This document shows positions 36,670-44,737 of a stretch of 64,000 nucleotides of DNA, piece by piece. Every line of letters starts with the position of its first letter. The first letter of the stretch is position 1. Source of the DNA: Catalinimonas sp038039535 (GTDB taxonomy: Bacteria > Bacteroidota > Bacteroidia > Cytophagales > Cyclobacteriaceae); contig NZ_JBBPHP010000027.1 in the NCBI RefSeq assembly GCF_038039535.1, positions 28,567 to 92,566 on the forward strand, in the 5' to 3' direction. Under the pieces are notes generated by a model. It was not told the DNA's origin and made no database searches. It was given only the letters and a program-made list of their open reading frames with translations. A program made the position numbers and the translations under genes.

Positions 36670-37236
36670 TCACAGGTTGTCTTGTCTATTTTCATACAGT
36701 GCTATGGCTTTCAGGTAGTTTTTAGCACCCTTCATCGTCATGTCATGAATGAATCCATCAAGTTCAGGATGATGCATGTTGATCCAGTGAACTAAGGAAT
36801 CTCTTTCCTTTTGCCAGACATCCCAATCGGCACCTAAGCATTCCAGTGCTTCAAGCTTGCTTATTTTGTCCGACTCAAATGATATCTTAAACCTACAGGT
36901 CAAAGGGTCATTCTTTAGAAATTTGTAACGCTTGGAACTTGAAGCTACTGTCGCAATGATCTGCTCATGCTGGTCTTCTAAGTTGACAATTTTATAAGTC
37001 GTTTGAAAGACAGAATCCCACTTGAAATTTTCATAAAAACTGTCATGGGAGTAAGGCATAATATACTCTCCATCCACAATGGTGATACTATCCGCAATCA
37101 ACTGGGCAATTTGCGTGAAGTCAGAAGCATTGAAAGCCTCGTAATATTGAGTCACCAACTCAGTGGGAGATAATTTTTTGTTGTCACATCCCGTCAGGAA
37201 GGCTATGAGAGAAAATAGGATAAAGTACTTTTTCAT
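36670..37236 (-). CDS. Lipoprotein with SnoaL/NTF2-like fold, hypothetical
   Basis: 188 residues, lipobox FLTGC with Cys17. The first ~100 residues fit a SnoaL/NTF2-like cone fold (ELVTQYYEAFNASDFTQIAQLIADSITIVDGEYIMPYSHDSFYENFKWDSVFQ). The last 50 residues are helical and charged. These lipoproteins are often of unknown role. It is preceded by a repeat cluster rather than a close gene. Confidence 0.65.
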   Translation of the reverse strand: MKKYFILFSLIAFLTGCDNKKLSPTELVTQYYEAFNASDFTQIAQLIADSITIVDGEYIMPYSHDSFYENFKWDSVFQTTYKIVNLEDQHEQIIATVASSSKRYKFLKNDPLTCRFKISFESDKISKLEALECLGADWDVWQKERDSLVHWINMHHPELDGFIHDMTMKGAKNYLKAIALYENRQDNL

Positions 37237-37270
37237 GAATGGCTACTAATGTGTGCTTGACTTAACCACA

Positions 37271-37357
37271 TTTACCCTGAATCCAGTTCAGGGTTTACAC
37301 TTCGCTAAACTTGCGGTAGGGGGGGATGATTGTAATGAAGACATAAGCTAGACGCTT
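37271..37357. repeat. Cluster of R3, R1 and R2 repeats
   Basis: Three of the dispersed repeats sit back to back: R3 (TTTACCCTGAA-TCCAG-TTCAGGGT, 37271-37293), inverted R1 (CTTCGCTAAACTTGCGG, 37300-37316, followed by a G-run), and R2 (AAGCTAGACGCTT, 37345-37357). Confidence 0.75.
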
Positions 37358-37388
37358 AAGTCCGTTTTAGAGGCCTGACGAGTCCAGT

Positions 37389-37580
37389 TTATTTTGACCG
37401 TGCCTGCCATTGCTTCAGTATTTCCTTGGCTTCTTTAGGGGAATAAACTTCTTCTTTCTTAGACTGATCCAATCCCACTTCAATCTTTTGAAGTAAAATC
37501 AATTTATCCATCAGTTCATCAATAGAAAACTGATCAGGCATATCCTTTAAACTCTTTATTACTTGATCTTTCGTTATCAT
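37389..37580 (-). CDS. Orphan antitoxin-like small protein
   Basis: 63 residues with the pattern VIKSLKDMPDQFSIDELMDKLILLQKIEVGLDQS...YSPKEAKEILKQW. This matches small Bacteroidetes antitoxins usually followed by a ParE/RelE toxin (MPDEFSLDELIDRLILIEKIE-GL). No toxin frame follows at its 3' side (37237-37388 is only repeats), so the antitoxin is orphaned. It could have a free-standing regulatory or anti-addiction role. Confidence 0.65.
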   Translation of the reverse strand: MITKDQVIKSLKDMPDQFSIDELMDKLILLQKIEVGLDQSKKEEVYSPKEAKEILKQWQARSK

Positions 37581-37731
37581 AAACTAGATTTTTATCAATA
37601 TACGCAGAATTCTTTTACCAAATTGTCCAGTAAAAATTTCACTTTGTTGAAAAGCAGTGTATAATCTACAGGTTTATTTTGAATGTAAAGTTAAATGATC
37701 CTGAGAAGATGTATAGGTTCAATGAAGACTC

Positions 37732-37744
37732 AAGCGAGACGCTT
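37732..37744. repeat. Dispersed hairpin repeat R2 (copy 5)
   Basis: AAGCGAGACGCTT with the shared flanks AATGAAGACT before and AAGTCAGTTTT after. The 37345 copy has the same flanks (AATGAAGACA, AAGTCCGTTTT), so the repeat unit is longer than the hairpin, about 33 bp. Confidence 0.75.
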
Positions 37745-37769
37745 AAGTCAGTTTTGTGCTGTATTTACA

Positions 37770-38474
37770 TTAATTTATATCTAAAATTATTTCCTCAGCG
37801 AACTCCTCTTCATCTATATCTAGAAAAGTTGGCATGGGAGTAGCTTTTGCGGTAAATCGTAGGTTTAAAGGATATTTCTCTTTGGTTTGTTTAATATCCA
37901 ATGATTCTATAGTTGCTCTTTCTTGCAGGAATTCTTCATATACAGCTATGATTTGATACAGTAAGAGGTTAGCGTCTGATAAAGCTTGTGCTTGCTCAAA
38001 AGCTAGCCTGAAAACTGCATCATTAGGATGATCAGAAAGCGTAGGATCTTGTCCATAATTAAGTATTTGCAATCGCATCCACTTCTTTAGGGATTCATTA
38101 TTAATGGCTTCAGACTCTATTTGATGCCTTTGGTCAGAAGCTACCTCTATTATTAGATCTGAATATTTGCAACAATGTATTACACAATCATATGAAATGC
38201 CTATGATGGGAATTCCAGTTTGTGCTTCATCACTAACTTCAATTTCTTTTTTATCAAAGTTATAGGGTAAAAGAAAAGTAAAGCTTTCATCATTACGGGA
38301 CTTCTCCTGATAAGTCCGATTAAAGTCTCCCACAGTAGAGATTTTTGCTACATCCAGGTATGCCGAATGATTAGAAACCGCACTTAACTGACCTACTTGA
38401 ACAGGATGTTGTGCTTCTGGTTGGCAGGCCATTAATAGCCCAATACATATTCCTATCAGTATATTCTTATTCAT
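37770..38474 (-). CDS. Lipoprotein, hypothetical
   Basis: 234 residues, lipobox LLMAC with Cys17. The body contains GISYDCVIHCCKYSD with three close cysteines, which might form disulfides or bind a metal, and a helical acidic C-terminus. No family recognised. AT-rich codon use, as in the next two genes; these three genes on one strand look like an accessory block. Confidence 0.6.
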   Translation of the reverse strand: MNKNILIGICIGLLMACQPEAQHPVQVGQLSAVSNHSAYLDVAKISTVGDFNRTYQEKSRNDESFTFLLPYNFDKKEIEVSDEAQTGIPIIGISYDCVIHCCKYSDLIIEVASDQRHQIESEAINNESLKKWMRLQILNYGQDPTLSDHPNDAVFRLAFEQAQALSDANLLLYQIIAVYEEFLQERATIESLDIKQTKEKYPLNLRFTAKATPMPTFLDIDEEEFAEEIILDIN

Positions 38475-38537
38475 ATTGAGATCTGGTGTTTACCACATTT
38501 ATCGTCTTGTTCAAACTCGTGGTAAAAACTGCTTTTT

Positions 38538-39431
38538 TTAATACTTGTTAGGGTCACTAAATATATACGTTGTCAAATAACCCAAACCTATGGTGAATTC
38601 AGCGTATGAATCTAATTGCTGATAACTGGCGAATGTATGTAGCCTATGAAATGACCTTTCCAGTTGTACATTAAATCCTTGAAGGTCATTGTAAAGCCAA
38701 ATTTTGCTTGAAGCTTCTAAAGCAAATAGCTTATAAAAGTACCTACTTACTTTAATCACAATACTATGATAATTTTCTGCTTTCTCAGCATCAGAAATAT
38801 CAAGATTAGCATAACCAAGTGATAGGTCAACAGGACTATATCTATGCCAGAGATCTATTTCAACGGACTTATTTGTTAAATGGTAAAATTTACCAAGTGT
38901 TACATCTTGGTAAGCTAAACTTAATCCAGCACTAAAATATGGATATGAGAAAATATTATCTAATGATAAAAAGCCATCCAGCAATGTATTATCATCTACA
39001 TTAGTTTGATAGCCAATTGAGCTTTTAACTAATCTTGAATTAAGAAAGTAAGGTGATGAAAGATACAGTTTACCACCTAAAGGGTTATTGATTAATCCGG
39101 ATTGAAGATATACACCGACCTTTTGACTATCAAAGTAATGTGCTAATACATAATTTTGTAAGTATACCGTTAATATGCTGTCTGAACTGACAGTAATGTT
39201 TCTAGTAAGCATTCCTACCGAGGAAAAGGTCAATCTTGTGGGCAGTTCTTTTACCGTTATAGAAAAATTACCATGCAAATCGCTTATTGTTTGATTGAGT
39301 GAATCTTCAATTACGTCTACTCCTGGTACTGAACTACTGTCATCAGGGTTAATCACTGTTCCTGTAATGATGTGTTGACTCAAAGCAGAATGAACGAGGA
39401 AGCAAAGAAATAATAATGTGATTAACTTCAT
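38538..39431 (-). CDS. Secreted protein with carboxypeptidase-like regulatory domain
   Basis: 297 residues with a signal peptide ending at ALSQ. Residues ~20-90 form a CarboxypepD_reg-like beta-sandwich (IITGTVINPDDSSSVPGVDVIEDSLNQTISDLHGNFSITV...LTFSSVGMLTRNITV), the same plug-adjacent domain used by SusC/TonB receptors. Residues ~100-297 are beta-rich with many aromatic residues and could be a small outer-membrane barrel. No TonB box was seen. Confidence 0.65.
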   Translation of the reverse strand: MKLITLLFLCFLVHSALSQHIITGTVINPDDSSSVPGVDVIEDSLNQTISDLHGNFSITVKELPTRLTFSSVGMLTRNITVSSDSILTVYLQNYVLAHYFDSQKVGVYLQSGLINNPLGGKLYLSSPYFLNSRLVKSSIGYQTNVDDNTLLDGFLSLDNIFSYPYFSAGLSLAYQDVTLGKFYHLTNKSVEIDLWHRYSPVDLSLGYANLDISDAEKAENYHSIVIKVSRYFYKLFALEASSKIWLYNDLQGFNVQLERSFHRLHTFASYQQLDSYAEFTIGLGYLTTYIFSDPNKY

Positions 39432-39483
39432 TTATGCTGGTTTTGTCAACAGGTAATGCATGGTAATGGAGTAAAAGCCAGTT

Positions 39484-39972
39484 TTATGCATTCCCATTTA
39501 CCTGCAATCCAAATAATTTATGTTTATCAATGTTATATTTAATATTCCAATAATAGCTGCCCCCATCAAAAACTAGTACCCTTTCACCTAACCAATTATT
39601 TGAACTTTTATCTTCCCTCCAAAATGCATTGATCAAAAGAATTCTGTTACCATCTTCGTCAAGGTATCCAAAGTATTGCCTTTTATACTTTTTTAAATTC
39701 TGATGAATAATTGGATTATATTTTGTGCCATCTTGATTGACTAATTTCCTATTTATTTTCTTCAAATCACTTCGTAATGCCTCTTCCGCCAATTCTATTT
39801 CCGACCGGGTTGGAGTGAATCTTTTCTCATCTATAAAATCGGCATATTCCTTAGGAAAAATCGCACAGTCAAAATTCTCAGACTCAAAATGTTCAGCCAT
39901 CATTGATTGACCAAATGTTGGTACATTAATGAGGATAATTTTAAGACAGATTAGATATTTGAAGATTTCCAT
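39484..39972 (-). CDS. Hypothetical secreted protein
   Basis: The ATG at 39972 (MEIFKYLICLKIILINVPTFGQ) gives a signal-like start; the ATG at 39999 adds nine residues. About 162 residues. Recognisable segments are a helical stretch with IELAEEALRSDLKKINRKLV and a beta end with YFGYLDEDGNRILLINAFW and VFDGGSYYWNIKYN. No domain name can be given. It is AT-rich. Confidence 0.55.
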   Translation of the reverse strand: MEIFKYLICLKIILINVPTFGQSMMAEHFESENFDCAIFPKEYADFIDEKRFTPTRSEIELAEEALRSDLKKINRKLVNQDGTKYNPIIHQNLKKYKRQYFGYLDEDGNRILLINAFWREDKSSNNWLGERVLVFDGGSYYWNIKYNIDKHKLFGLQVNGNA

Positions 39973-39999
39973 CCTATTTAAATTGGCTAATACAATCAT

Positions 40000-40655
40000 A
40001 TAACCTCAATCTACTACCTACATCAACAATAAATCCTTTCTAGTATACACTATTTACAACACTTTCAATAGAATTTTTGTGAAATTATCATGATAAGTAT
40101 GAGTTTATGTCAGGCATTAACATCATGAATGCAAAATAAGGTATGCATCAGTGTGGATTCATGTCTCTGTAACTGTATCCCTATGGCAAATTCATGAAGT
40201 TTGATCTACCCCAAGCCGAAATAAGTGACAGATGCAGACTGCGTGATGCCTGATTCCTGAAAATAAGTGGTAGAACGGCGGTTCGCAATGTGCTGCAACT
40301 GACATTCTGGCGTAAATTCTCTGTGATTGATCACTTATTTTCCAAAATAACTGACAGAACACACTGACTCAGAGCGTTATATGTAAGATTTAGAGGCTGC
40401 GCAGCGTGCATATGCATGGTCCGTGTAAGAATCATAGATAGAATCACAGTGACGCGTGTGTTATTCTCCAAATTCAGAAGCTGCAACCCGGTATTCTTTC
40501 ATATATTCTTCGGTTATTGCTTAAGTATTATTTACTTAATATCAGCCAGGTATGCTATGTTTAATGGATCGTACTTTGTTTTATGCTGAGTAAAGTACTC
40601 TAGGATTGATGCTAAGGGTACTCTCTACTAAATACGAACTAAAACAATCAAGATC
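40000..40655. other. Intergenic region holding array B
   Basis: 656 bases without a credible gene. Most of it (about 40135-40512) is the periodic array described separately. The last ~110 bases should carry the promoter of the 40656 gene. Confidence 0.55.
40135..40512. repeat. Array B: degenerate 42-bp-period repeat with a 126-bp super-period
   Basis: AAATAAG-type landmarks start at 40135, 40219, 40261, 40345 and, more diverged, 40429 and 40471, all on a 42-bp grid. Units three apart resemble each other most: AAATAAGTGACAGA (40219) with AAATAACTGACAGA (40345), and TTATTTTCCA (40335) with TTATTCTCCA (40461), each 126 bp apart. TCACTTATTT-TCCA-AAATAACTGA (40331-40354) forms a dyad. Sequence TGACAGATG is shared with array A. 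Confidence 0.65.
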
Positions 40656-41300
40656 ATGAAACTTAATACCGTGGATGGCGTGATGCTGGCCGCTCGCCTG
40701 ATTCTTAACAATGCCAATAGAGATGCGGATACCGCCAAGCGGATGGCGCAGTACAATTTCCCGTCCAAACGTATGCAGGAAGGGGAGAATCTGATGTTGC
40801 TCCTGAAGGATATACAGACCTCCAAGAAAAGTGCGTATGATACGCAATGGAATATTTCTAACCGTATCTCCCAGGAGGTAAGCAATTTACGTCCCCTCTT
40901 TTTGGAGCATGTGTCTGCTGCCCGATTTGCTTTCAGGCATGATCCTGAGATACTGAATGCGTTGAACATCAGTAAGGTTTTCAGTAACCAGTGGGCATGG
41001 ATAGGGCAGGCGGAAGCCTTTTATGTGCAGATCGCAGACCACAGTGATAAAATGCTGCCCTTCGGGTTTACGGTAGAGGAACTGCAACAGGCCAAAGCTT
41101 CGGTAGAGGCATTGCTGGCCCTGCGTGATGACCGCATGCTGAAAAAAGGAGAAGCGGAAAACTGCACGGTCAACAAGAATGATGCGGCTAAGCAGCTTAG
41201 AAACTGGGTCAGGGAGTTTCATGCCGCCGCCCGTTTGGCCCTGAAAGATCAGCCCCAGAAGCTGGAAGCCTTCGGCATCCGCGTCCGCTCTCTTCAGTAG
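40656..41300 (+). CDS. Helical protein with internal duplication, hypothetical
   Basis: 214 residues, no signal peptide, fully helical prediction. Two similar segments, LRPLFLEHVSAARFAFRHDPEILNALNI (~80-107) and LRNWVREFHAAARLALKDQPQKLEAFGI (~182-209), indicate a duplicated three-helix unit. The start MKLNTVDGVMLAARLILNNAN and FPSKRMQEGENL resemble an uncharacterised Bacteroidetes family I know only from such patterns. Function unknown. An inverted repeat follows. Confidence 0.6.
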   Translation: MKLNTVDGVMLAARLILNNANRDADTAKRMAQYNFPSKRMQEGENLMLLLKDIQTSKKSAYDTQWNISNRISQEVSNLRPLFLEHVSAARFAFRHDPEILNALNISKVFSNQWAWIGQAEAFYVQIADHSDKMLPFGFTVEELQQAKASVEALLALRDDRMLKKGEAENCTVNKNDAAKQLRNWVREFHAAARLALKDQPQKLEAFGIRVRSLQ

Positions 41301-41328
41301 GGTATTGCAAATTGAAAATTAAAAATTG

Positions 41329-41373
41329 CAGATTACAGATTATGAAATTCACCAATTTGTAATCTGTAATTTG
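41329..41373. terminator. Inverted repeat after the 40656 gene
   Basis: AGATTACAGATTA and TAATCTGTAATTT pair over 12 of 13 bases around an ~18-base loop. It lies about 30 bases after the stop. There is no strong T-run, so it is a possible terminator. Confidence 0.45.
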
Positions 41374-41452
41374 ACAATACAAGAGAAGAACACAAGCATC
41401 AGTGTAAAGGCATCACCTAACTGATTAAATCTTAACCTTCCTTCTGATAAGA

Positions 41453-41620
41453 AAGACTTGCAAGGTGGTTAGGATCCCTTCGTTATACTACGGGATGACT
41501 TCAGAACGATAAAATAACTCCGAACTGTCATTCCGCAACGCAGTGAAGGAATCTTGACCACCCTGAATTAAAAGCTTTGGGTTGCGGTAAAGATCCCTAC
41601 GCTGTCGCTAAGGGATGACG
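41453..41620. repeat. Palindromic repeat cluster, left of the GIY-YIG frame
   Basis: Alternating copies of one element: forward AGGATCCCTTCG...CGGGATGAC (41471-41499), inverted GTCATTCCG...GAAGGAATCTT (41527-41555), and forward AAGATCCCT...AGGGATGAC (41590-41619). Forward and inverted copies pair, so each pair can fold into one large imperfect hairpin. Confidence 0.8.
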
Positions 41621-41739
41621 TCATGCTATAATAGATATTAGTAAATCCATTACTTGACATAGTAGAGCAACCAGAAGGAGTACTCTTTAAGGCTGTAAAT
41701 TGACCGGTAAATAACCGCAGCCACAGTTAATTTCTTTGA

Positions 41740-42072
41740 GTCATCCTGGGAAACTATTTTGTATATATAGTTACGAATTCACGTAAAAATGTACTATACG
41801 TAGGTATGACCAATGATCTTGAACAAAGGTTAACCGAACACTATCTGAACAGAGGTCAAGCCCGGACCTTTGCCGGAAAATATTACTGCTACTACTTGCT
41901 GTATTACGAAAGATTCAATTCTCCCACCCATGCTATTGAAAGGGAGAAACAACTAAAGGACTGGAACAGGAAACGAAAAGAGGCCTTGATTGCTACCCTC
42001 AATCCTAAGTGGAATTTTTGGAATACTGAAATTATGGAATGGCCTCCTCACCTTGGCATTACTTCAAGATAA
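41740..42072 (+). CDS. GIY-YIG nuclease (UPF0213-like) without a canonical start codon
   Basis: The first in-frame ATG (41806) falls after the catalytic motif. Upstream the frame continues with NYFVYIVTNSRKNVLYVGMTNDLEQRLTEH back to a stop at 41737-41739. YIV...YVG is the GIY-YIG pair, R follows in EQRLTEH, and the distal part has AIEREKQLKDWNRKRKEALIATLNPKWNFW with the catalytic Glu. All motifs except an ATG are intact; the only upstream candidate is CTG at 41746. Either a non-standard start is used, or the start codon has been lost by mutation (AAC in place of ATG before YFVYIV). It is embedded between copies of a palindromic repeat. Confidence 0.75.
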   Translation, partial: VILGNYFVYIVTNSRKNVLYVGMTNDLEQRLTEHYLNRGQARTFAGKYYCYYLLYYERFNSPTHAIEREKQLKDWNRKRKEALIATLNPKWNFWNTEIMEWPPHLGITSR

Positions 42073-42612
42073 GCATGTCAGGACTTACATGGTGGTTTCC
42101 ATGGGTTGGTTAGAATATCTCCCTCCGTAGCAGTAACCAGTGATTTGCATTGCGGCTTCCACGGGGTGGTTAAGCCCTCCAGGCCGGAATCCCTAACGGG
42201 ATGACTTTAAAACGTCAAGACAACGCGGAACTGTCATTCCGTAGCAAAGCGGAGGAATCTTGATCGTCCCTCCAGTCCTAATGACTTGCATGATGGTTAA
42301 GATCCCTAACGGGATGACTTTAAAACGTCAAGACAACGCGGAACTGTCATACCGTAGCAAAGCGAAGCCCCGTGGCGCGGGAATCTTGACCACCCTGAAT
42401 TAGAAGCTTTGGGTTGCGGTAAAGATCCCTAACGGGATGACTTCAGGGCGGTAAGGAAAGCGACGAATTGTCATTCCGTAGCAAAGCGAAGGAATCTTAT
42501 CCATCCCTCTAATGCCGATGACTTGCATGACTGTTAAGCCCTCCAGGCCGGGATACCTAACGGGATGACTTCATAGTGGTAATAAAGCCAAGCTGTTATT
42601 CTGTTAAGGATT
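42066..42612. repeat. Palindromic repeat cluster, right of the GIY-YIG frame
   Basis: At least four tandem units of about 114-128 bp. Forward halves with CCCTAACGGGATGAC lie near 42190, 42303, 42426 and, slightly diverged, 42554. Inverted halves with GTCATTCCGTAGCAAAGCG start near 42233 and 42470, and a variant with CATACCG lies near 42347. Spacers share GACTTGCATGATGGTTAAG. The last inverted half (42594 onward) is decayed. Confidence 0.85.
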
Positions 42613-42658
42613 CAGTCCAGTGAGCTTTACCACCTCACTGTAATTTACAATCTTCAAT

Positions 42659-43039
42659 TCAATAATTCTTAAAACTAATCTCGTTAGCGAGGCCTACCGA
42701 GTTGAAGCGTACGTACATGGTGAGGGGTTCTTTCTCAGCGGTACTGCCTTCGCAGGAGGGAGCGGGCTCAATAAAGTAGACCAGGTACTTCTGGCTGCGG
42801 TTGGAGAGCTCCTGCCGGTCCGCTTTTCCCAGCGTTTTCTGGATTTCCTGCTGGCTGAGTCCACTGAGGTGCTGAGGTAGTTTGAGCACCTGCTCCTTCA
42901 TCAGGATACGCTGCCCCATGCAGCCTGCCTCATCTTCCATAAAAGCAGTTTCGTCAAAGTTTTCTATATCCACCGCCTGCTGGCATTGCGTAAAGCAGAT
43001 CGTGCTACTGATGATCAGGCAGGCCTTGAGTATGCGCAT
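42659..43039 (-). CDS. Small lipoprotein, BamE/SmpA-like
   Basis: The start at 43039 (MRILKACLIISSTICFTQCQQ) gives a lipobox FTQC with Cys19; the upstream ATGs at 43069 and 43075 add a polar leader. About 126 residues. The segment LPQHLSGLSQQEIQKTLGKADRQELSNRSQKYLVYFIEPAPSCEG matches the SmpA/OmlA-type fold (G.s..ev...LG.P.......y.Y). Three Cys after lipidation may form a disulfide. Role unknown; outer-membrane assembly factors of this fold exist. Confidence 0.65.
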   Translation of the reverse strand: MRILKACLIISSTICFTQCQQAVDIENFDETAFMEDEAGCMGQRILMKEQVLKLPQHLSGLSQQEIQKTLGKADRQELSNRSQKYLVYFIEPAPSCEGSTAEKEPLTMYVRFNSVGLANEISFKNY

Positions 43040-43130
43040 GTGTTGTATAAATCTGATCCCTGTTTTCATACACAATATTAGTCACTGCGTATACTAATAA
43101 AAAGTAGCAGACAAATGTTTTACACTAAAC

Positions 43131-43143
43131 AGCAGGGCTTATG
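43131..43143 (+). repeat. 13-bp inverted repeat, left arm
   Basis: AGCAGGGCTTATG. The last three bases are the start codon of the inhibitor gene. Its exact reverse complement is at 44738-44750, so the two arms flank the inhibitor-protease pair. Confidence 0.85.
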
Positions 43144-43407
43144 TTTACTGATAAAATGAGCGAGGAGCTACAGGCTTATGTAGCCCATGCAGATGAAAAT
43201 GATTTTATTCCCGTTCTGGTCACTACCCAGGAAATCGTAACAAATACAGCGGCTTTTGATAGCAGCGGACTTAAGGTGAGCCGGAATATAGCAAGCATAC
43301 CTTTGCTGAGTGGAAAGATCAAAGCTTCGGACATAGGGAAGCTGTTGGCGTTGGAAGAGGTAGTAAAGGTAGAACTAGATAGCGAGATCACTTTGGATAA
43401 AGCTTAA
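43141..43407 (+). CDS. Stand-alone I9-like protease propeptide/inhibitor
   Basis: 88 residues with no signal peptide. The core FIPVLVTTQEI...FDSSGLKVSRNIASIPLLSGKIKASDIGKLLALEEVVKVELDSEITL has the inhibitor I9 fold pattern (V.......G..V.......SG......I..L.....V..VE.D), like subtilisin propeptides and yeast Pbi2. A second ATG at 43156 is possible. It faces the S8 protease gene tail to tail with 26 bases between. It probably binds and inhibits that cytoplasmic protease. Confidence 0.7.
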   Translation: MFTDKMSEELQAYVAHADENDFIPVLVTTQEIVTNTAAFDSSGLKVSRNIASIPLLSGKIKASDIGKLLALEEVVKVELDSEITLDKA

Positions 43408-43433
43408 GTGATCCTAAGGGATTACTTTTTCTA

Positions 43434-44660
43434 CTAAGGCAGTCCGGGGATAGCATCAGGTGGCGTAGTGGAAAAGGCGGCCTGATGTGGATCAACCCTT
43501 CCAAAGCCGAATTTAGGATCACGACCGGGATTACCCAGATTATCGGCAGTCAATGCCAGCAAGCGGCGTAAGCTTACATTACTGGCATAACGGTGGGTAC
43601 CCTTGGCAATCGCGGCTGCTCCTGCCACATGCGGACAGGCCATGCTGGTGCCACTGTATTTGACATAGCCACCTCCAGCTTTGGTGGATAGCACATTTTC
43701 GCCGGGAGCACATAGCTCAATCTCATCCCCTTTATTACTGAATTCAGCCAGCGCATTATTACTATCAATAGCTGACACAGCAATGACCGAGTTGTATTTG
43801 GCAGGATAACCTACCGGTGCTCCATAACCATTACCCGCTGCAGCTACCAGAATCGCTCCTTTGTCCCAGGCAGCCTGGCAGATGGCTTCTACCGCAGAAG
43901 GGGCAGAGGATGCCCCCAGGCTCATACTGATGATGTCCATATTCTTTTTGTTGATACACCAGTCAATACCGGCTATCAGGCTGCTCCAGGCTCCTATACC
44001 AGTGCGGCTCAATACCTTTACCGCATACAGATAGGCCGATGGAGCCACGCCTACCACACCTTCACCATTGATAGCAGCAGCTACCGTACCGGCACAGTGG
44101 GTACCATGCCCGTTGAAGTCCATAGGGCTGCTTTCATCCTCTATGAAGCTGACGCCAAACTTATAGTTGTCTTTCAGATCGGGGTGATTGTAGTCAATAC
44201 CAGTGTCCAGTATAGCTACCTTGATGCCCATCGCCTGTGTTGCCAGCCAGGCATTGGGCGCTTTGATCTGGTTGATGCCTTCGGGGATGGTTTCTGATTG
44301 TACCATCGGCATGCCTTCATACTGAAGATGGGCAAACTGCTGGCTGCCATGATAGGCATATACCTTACCATCTTCCTCCACCTTGGCGATGTTGTCGTTC
44401 TTTTTCAGCTTCTTGATCTCATCATCGGTAAAGGAGCCCATCACTATAGGGGCTTCATACTGATTGACATCATAGCCTATTTGTTCGGTAGGCATACCGG
44501 AGGGCACCGCCTGCCCTCTGGACCAGTCGTTGGCATTGAAAAAGCTGGTATCGGTAGATATCGTGTTCCTTACAATGTCAACCTTGTCTTCTGTCTTGTC
44601 AGCACGTTTGTCTTTGGGCTTAAACGTGATGATCATCCTTTTCTTTTCGGATTTGGCCAT
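43434..44660 (-). CDS. S8 family subtilisin-like serine protease, probably intracellular
   Basis: 408 residues. The catalytic triad is intact: Asp152 in AILDTGIDYNHPDL, His185 in NGHGTHCAGTVAA and Ser339 in SGTSMACPHVAGAA. Oxyanion Asn is in AAAGNGYGAP. Residues ~1-130 form an own N-terminal segment with MGSFTDDEIKKLKKNDNIAKVEEDGKVYA, an I9-like prodomain. There is no signal peptide or lipobox, so it stays in the cytoplasm unless exported otherwise. The separate I9 gene next to it would be a second, trans-acting inhibitor. Confidence 0.9.
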   Translation of the reverse strand: MAKSEKKRMIITFKPKDKRADKTEDKVDIVRNTISTDTSFFNANDWSRGQAVPSGMPTEQIGYDVNQYEAPIVMGSFTDDEIKKLKKNDNIAKVEEDGKVYAYHGSQQFAHLQYEGMPMVQSETIPEGINQIKAPNAWLATQAMGIKVAILDTGIDYNHPDLKDNYKFGVSFIEDESSPMDFNGHGTHCAGTVAAAINGEGVVGVAPSAYLYAVKVLSRTGIGAWSSLIAGIDWCINKKNMDIISMSLGASSAPSAVEAICQAAWDKGAILVAAAGNGYGAPVGYPAKYNSVIAVSAIDSNNALAEFSNKGDEIELCAPGENVLSTKAGGGYVKYSGTSMACPHVAGAAAIAKGTHRYASNVSLRRLLALTADNLGNPGRDPKFGFGRVDPHQAAFSTTPPDAIPGLP

Positions 44661-44737
44661 GGTATTGTGGGTTAAAAGTGAATGAAATAAATATTCTGTA
44701 TTCTTTATTAGGTGTAGGTAAGTACACTTTTGTAACC

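Larger units (their letters stand above)
41301..41739. other. Intergenic region with terminator-like dyad and palindromic repeats
   Basis: Contains the inverted repeat 41329-41373 and the left repeat cluster 41453-41620. No gene until the GIY-YIG frame. Confidence 0.55.

Noticed and set aside
43141..43407. Reading the 88-residue I9 protein as a displaced prodomain of the adjacent protease
   Set aside because: The protease gene is on the opposite strand and keeps its own N-terminal I9-like segment, so this is a separate gene.
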